DNA from: Novosphingobium ginsenosidimutans
Lineage (GTDB): Bacteria; Pseudomonadota; Alphaproteobacteria; Sphingomonadales; Sphingomonadaceae
Assembly: GCF_007954425.1 (NCBI RefSeq)
Contig: NZ_CP042345.1
Span: 558,001 to 622,000, forward strand
DNA: 64,000 bases
Direction: 5' to 3'
Shown: positions 61,331-64,000 of the stretch, piece by piece
Position numbering within the stretch: position 1 is the stretch's first letter
Layout: the number at the start of each line of letters is the position of its first letter
The notes under the pieces: model-generated
Told to the model about the DNA's origin: nothing
Databases searched by the model: none
The model's input: the letters and a program-made list of their open reading frames with translations, nothing else
Made by a program: the position numbers and the translations under genes

Positions 61331-63589
61331 TCAGAACCCGGCCTTGAGCGTGACGAAGAATTGCTGGGGCGCGCCCACCAGCAGGGTCTGGCGATCCCCG
61401 CTGTTGCCCGTGCCGCCAGAATTGATGGTGCCCAGGTACTGCTTGTCGAACAGGTTGGTCGCGTTCAGCTGAACCTCGATCCCGTCGGTCACCCGGTACC
61501 CGATCGAGGCATCGACGATCGCCCGGCCCGGCACCGACTGGTCATTGGTGTAAGTGAAGTAGCGCTTCGACATGTAGTTCACGCCGATCCGCCCGAAGAT
61601 CGGACCCTGATCATAAGTCAACTCACCGCGCAGCATATGCTTGGGCGAGTCCACCACCGTCTTATCCTTGATAGCTGCCAGCAAGGTGCCGGAGATGTTG
61701 CGGACATCGTCGCGGTAGGTAGCGTCAGTGTAGCTATAGGAAGCGAACAGGCCCAACCCGCCGCCAAGCTTCAGGTCGCCGACAGCCTCGAACCCGACCG
61801 AGCGGACCGCCCCGACGTTCTGCAGCACCGAGGGGCTGCCGACGATGCTCGGGCCGCTGGCGGCGGAGAGCAGGCGGTTCTTGAAGTTGACCAGATAGAC
61901 CCCGACCACCCCGTTGAGCACCGAGCTGTTGTAACGCGCGCCCAGCTCATAGGTGTCCGAGGTTTCGGGCTTGAGCGTATTGACGATGGCATTGAAGCCG
62001 GTCTGGTTGGTCGAGAACGGACCCGTCGTCGTGGCCGAGGCGAACGAGCGGGTGGCCTGGGTGAAGCCGGCGAAGAGTTCGGCATTGCCGCCCAGCGAGA
62101 GGTTCGCGCCAACATGTGGCTGGAACCAGTCGGTCACGCCGATCTTACCTTGAGGGAAACTTGCGGCGACGACGGCAGTGGCCTCATTGGTGACCTTGAA
62201 ACCCTTCCAGCCAAGGTTGATCTTCAGCTGTCCCAGGTCGATCCGATCCTCAACGAAATACTGCAGCGTCTCGGTGTCGAAATCGAACTCCCACTGGGTG
62301 AAGAACGGATTTTTAGGATATTCGCGGAACGAGCGGCCCGGGTTGGTCCGGCTTTCAAGGTCATAGAAACGACGCGCCTGGTTGAAGCTGTTGGTTTCAT
62401 ACCAACCGCCGACCGACAGCTTGTTCATGCCGGCATCCCAGTCGATCCGGCCAAACAGACCGCCGCGATCGATCTTGTACTCGGTCGTGCGGATCGAGAT
62501 GGGAACACCGTTGGGGCTTGGTACATAGGGCGTGCCCCACAGGCCCATGCCCTTGTTGTGGTGGTAGTAGGCCCGCAGTGCGACCTTCACATCATCACCC
62601 ACCGGGCTCTTGAAGCCCAGCGCCGCGACCGTGTCCTGACGCAGCCCCGAGGCATCGTAGTAGGCATCGTCGACCGAGGTGTAGTTGCCCGGATAGACCG
62701 TACCCGCAGCGGCGTTCGAAACCGGCGCGCCGGTTTCGCCGCGGTTGTTGCCAATGTCAGCCAGGCGGATCGCCAGCGCATAGTCTGGATAAAGGTTGTC
62801 GGAATCGTAGCCCAGCCGCGCCAGCATCCCGAGCGACATGTCCTGATAATCCTGCTCGCGCCGGTCCGAGAAGCTGAACCAACCGTCGAGTGTCGCTTCA
62901 CCAAGCGGCACAACCACCTTGGCATTGACCATGTGCTGGTCCTGCTTGCCCTCGCCCTTGTACTTGTCGGTCGAGCCGTAGCCATAGGAGACAAAGCCGC
63001 GCACACCGTCCGCGCTACCCGCGTTCAGGCGCACGAAGCCGCGAATCGTGTTGTCGCTGCCGTAAGTACCATTGGCCTGGACCGCGAGACGATCGAGCGG
63101 ATCCATCGAGAACGTTTCGACCGTACCACCAAGGTTGTTGGTGGACTGGGTGCCGAGCGATCCTGAACCCTGCGTCACGCGCACCGTGCCGATGTTTTCC
63201 GGGCTTACCACGCGGCTGATGTGCAGGCCGTTGTGGTTGCCATAGCTCATGTCGCCCAGCGGAATGCCGTCAAAGTTGAAGCCCAGCTGGTTTTGGTTGA
63301 AGCTGCGGATCGTGACGCGGGTCGACCATTCGTAGTTGCCGAAGGCATCCGCCGACTGGATATTCACGCTTGGCAGCTTCTCGATCGCTTTCAGCGGGCT
63401 GGTTCCCGGCAGCAGCACGGCGATGTCGCGCGCACCCACTTCCTGGACCTGCTTGGTTTCGCCCTGTCCGAAGACGATGATTTCGCTTTCGTCAGCAGCG
63501 GCGGCAGTTTCCTCTTCGACTTCTTCGGCCCAGGCAGCCTGCGAAAGCAGAGCAGTCGAAGCAAGCAGCACGGCAATCAGATTACGCAT
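61331..63589 (-). CDS. TonB-dependent receptor (upstream of phoD)
   Basis: This 752-residue receptor has a signal peptide (LLSQAAWA), a plug (EIIVFGQGETKQVQEVGARD; LPGTSPLKAIEKLPSVNIQS; GFNFDGIPLGDMSYGNHNGL) and a beta-barrel ending in TLKAGF. Located before phoD and after a Pho-box-like site, it may import a phosphorylated compound; the substrate is not evident. Confidence 0.92.
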   Translation of the reverse strand: MRNLIAVLLASTALLSQAAWAEEVEEETAAAADESEIIVFGQGETKQVQEVGARDIAVLLPGTSPLKAIEKLPSVNIQSADAFGNYEWSTRVTIRSFNQNQLGFNFDGIPLGDMSYGNHNGLHISRVVSPENIGTVRVTQGSGSLGTQSTNNLGGTVETFSMDPLDRLAVQANGTYGSDNTIRGFVRLNAGSADGVRGFVSYGYGSTDKYKGEGKQDQHMVNAKVVVPLGEATLDGWFSFSDRREQDYQDMSLGMLARLGYDSDNLYPDYALAIRLADIGNNRGETGAPVSNAAAGTVYPGNYTSVDDAYYDASGLRQDTVAALGFKSPVGDDVKVALRAYYHHNKGMGLWGTPYVPSPNGVPISIRTTEYKIDRGGLFGRIDWDAGMNKLSVGGWYETNSFNQARRFYDLESRTNPGRSFREYPKNPFFTQWEFDFDTETLQYFVEDRIDLGQLKINLGWKGFKVTNEATAVVAASFPQGKIGVTDWFQPHVGANLSLGGNAELFAGFTQATRSFASATTTGPFSTNQTGFNAIVNTLKPETSDTYELGARYNSSVLNGVVGVYLVNFKNRLLSAASGPSIVGSPSVLQNVGAVRSVGFEAVGDLKLGGGLGLFASYSYTDATYRDDVRNISGTLLAAIKDKTVVDSPKHMLRGELTYDQGPIFGRIGVNYMSKRYFTYTNDQSVPGRAIVDASIGYRVTDGIEVQLNATNLFDKQYLGTINSGGTGNSGDRQTLLVGAPQQFFVTLKAGF

Positions 63590-63679
63590 AGTACCCCCAT
63601 CCAGGTTTGGTTCGGGGGCGGGTTAGGCGGGCAGTGTTACGCCGCGATGTGATCTAAATGATGCTCTGCGGACAACCCG

Positions 63680-63697
63680 GCGACGAGATTATGACCG
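63680..63697 (-). promoter_or_regulatory. Pho-box-like site upstream of the second TonB receptor
   Basis: Read leftward: CGGTCATAATCTCGTCGC, half-sites 11 nt apart, first half near consensus (GTCAT), 10 of 14 matches, about 90 nt before the receptor start. Confidence 0.42.
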
Positions 63698-63846
63698 GCG
63701 CTTACAAATCGCGAGCAAACGGGGCGCAATGGCGGTTCCTGCAGGACTCGGGTTAGAATGATGGTCAGAATTGGGCCGTCATGGAATAACGCTGGAATGT
63801 TATGCTTTTCCGCCAAGGGTCCTGGCCGATTCCGTCCCTGCCAGCG

Positions 63847-64000
63847 CTAGTTGCGGCCTTGCCCCGCCAGATAGCGCACCGCCAGGCCATAGCCGGCGAT
63901 CCCCAGGCCAGAGATCACGCCCGTTACCGCTGCGGTCATGATGGTGTCCTTGCGCCAGGCCTCGTCGCGGCGGTGGATGTTGGAGATGTGGACTTCCACC
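63847..64000 (-). CDS. aroQ: type II 3-dehydroquinate dehydratase (C-terminal part)
   Basis: The last 50 residues of a leftward gene are visible, ending in a TAG at 63847-63849. VEVHISNIHRRDEAWRKD is the AroQ active-site signature, followed by GVISGLGIAGYGLAVRYL. AroQ dehydrates 3-dehydroquinate in the shikimate pathway. The start lies beyond the right edge. Confidence 0.88.
   Translation of the reverse strand, partial: VEVHISNIHRRDEAWRKDTIMTAAVTGVISGLGIAGYGLAVRYLAGQGRN

Overview
The window looks like a sphingomonad (Alphaproteobacteria, Sphingomonadales) chromosome. The signs are GC-rich coding, an FnrL-type regulator beside a cbb3 oxidase operon, an EipA (DUF1134) protein, several large TonB-dependent receptors, and phosphate genes arranged as in Caulobacter and Sphingomonas relatives. 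All calls come from reading the sequence and translations; no database search was run.

Layout. (1) 1-6.0 kb: ccoNOQPG (cbb3 oxidase, leftward) with a near-perfect FNR box, a divergent ompW with a second FNR-like box, and the fnrL regulator. (2) 6.0-21.6 kb: a flagellar block. Leftward run fliA, flhA, a lytic transglycosylase, flgN, flgM, flgA and an ExbB/ExbD-like membrane pair; rightward run flgBCDEFGHIJKL-motAB. Two sigma-54 promoters and two copies of a three-half-site element (TTGCCG/CGGCAA) are visible. (3) 21.6-25.4 kb: DJ-1/PfpI protein, GST, nitroreductase, EipA and tRNA-Ser(GCT). (4) 25.4-48.4 kb: a probable integrated region running from the tRNA-Ser 3' end to a P4-type integrase and an 11-bp copy of the tRNA end. 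(5) 48.5-63.7 kb: a phosphate-starvation block (glycosyltransferase, PlcP-like phosphoesterase, ppx, ppk1, phoX, beta-propeller phytase, phoD and two TonB receptors), with four Pho-box-like sites upstream of its transcription units. The window ends inside aroQ.

The most interesting part is 29.0-46.1 kb. One leftward run of genes, mostly overlapping or closely spaced, encodes a membrane protein resembling a b-type cytochrome, a 24-heme cytochrome, a 38-site giant cytochrome (37 CxxCH plus one CxxxCH, about 23 residues apart), an outer-membrane beta-barrel with a periplasmic TPR part, CcmF, CcmG, CcmH, a CcmI-like membrane piece and 5-aminolevulinate synthase. Divergent from it are a CcmI-like TPR protein, a ferredoxin-FAD/NAD(P)H oxidoreductase and a PhoP/PhoQ-like two-component pair. 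A shared 20-bp operator-like sequence with 11-bp direct repeats lies upstream of two of the cytochrome genes. I infer a self-contained electron conduit that carries its own heme supply, its own cytochrome c maturation lyase and its own regulator, possibly carried on an island.
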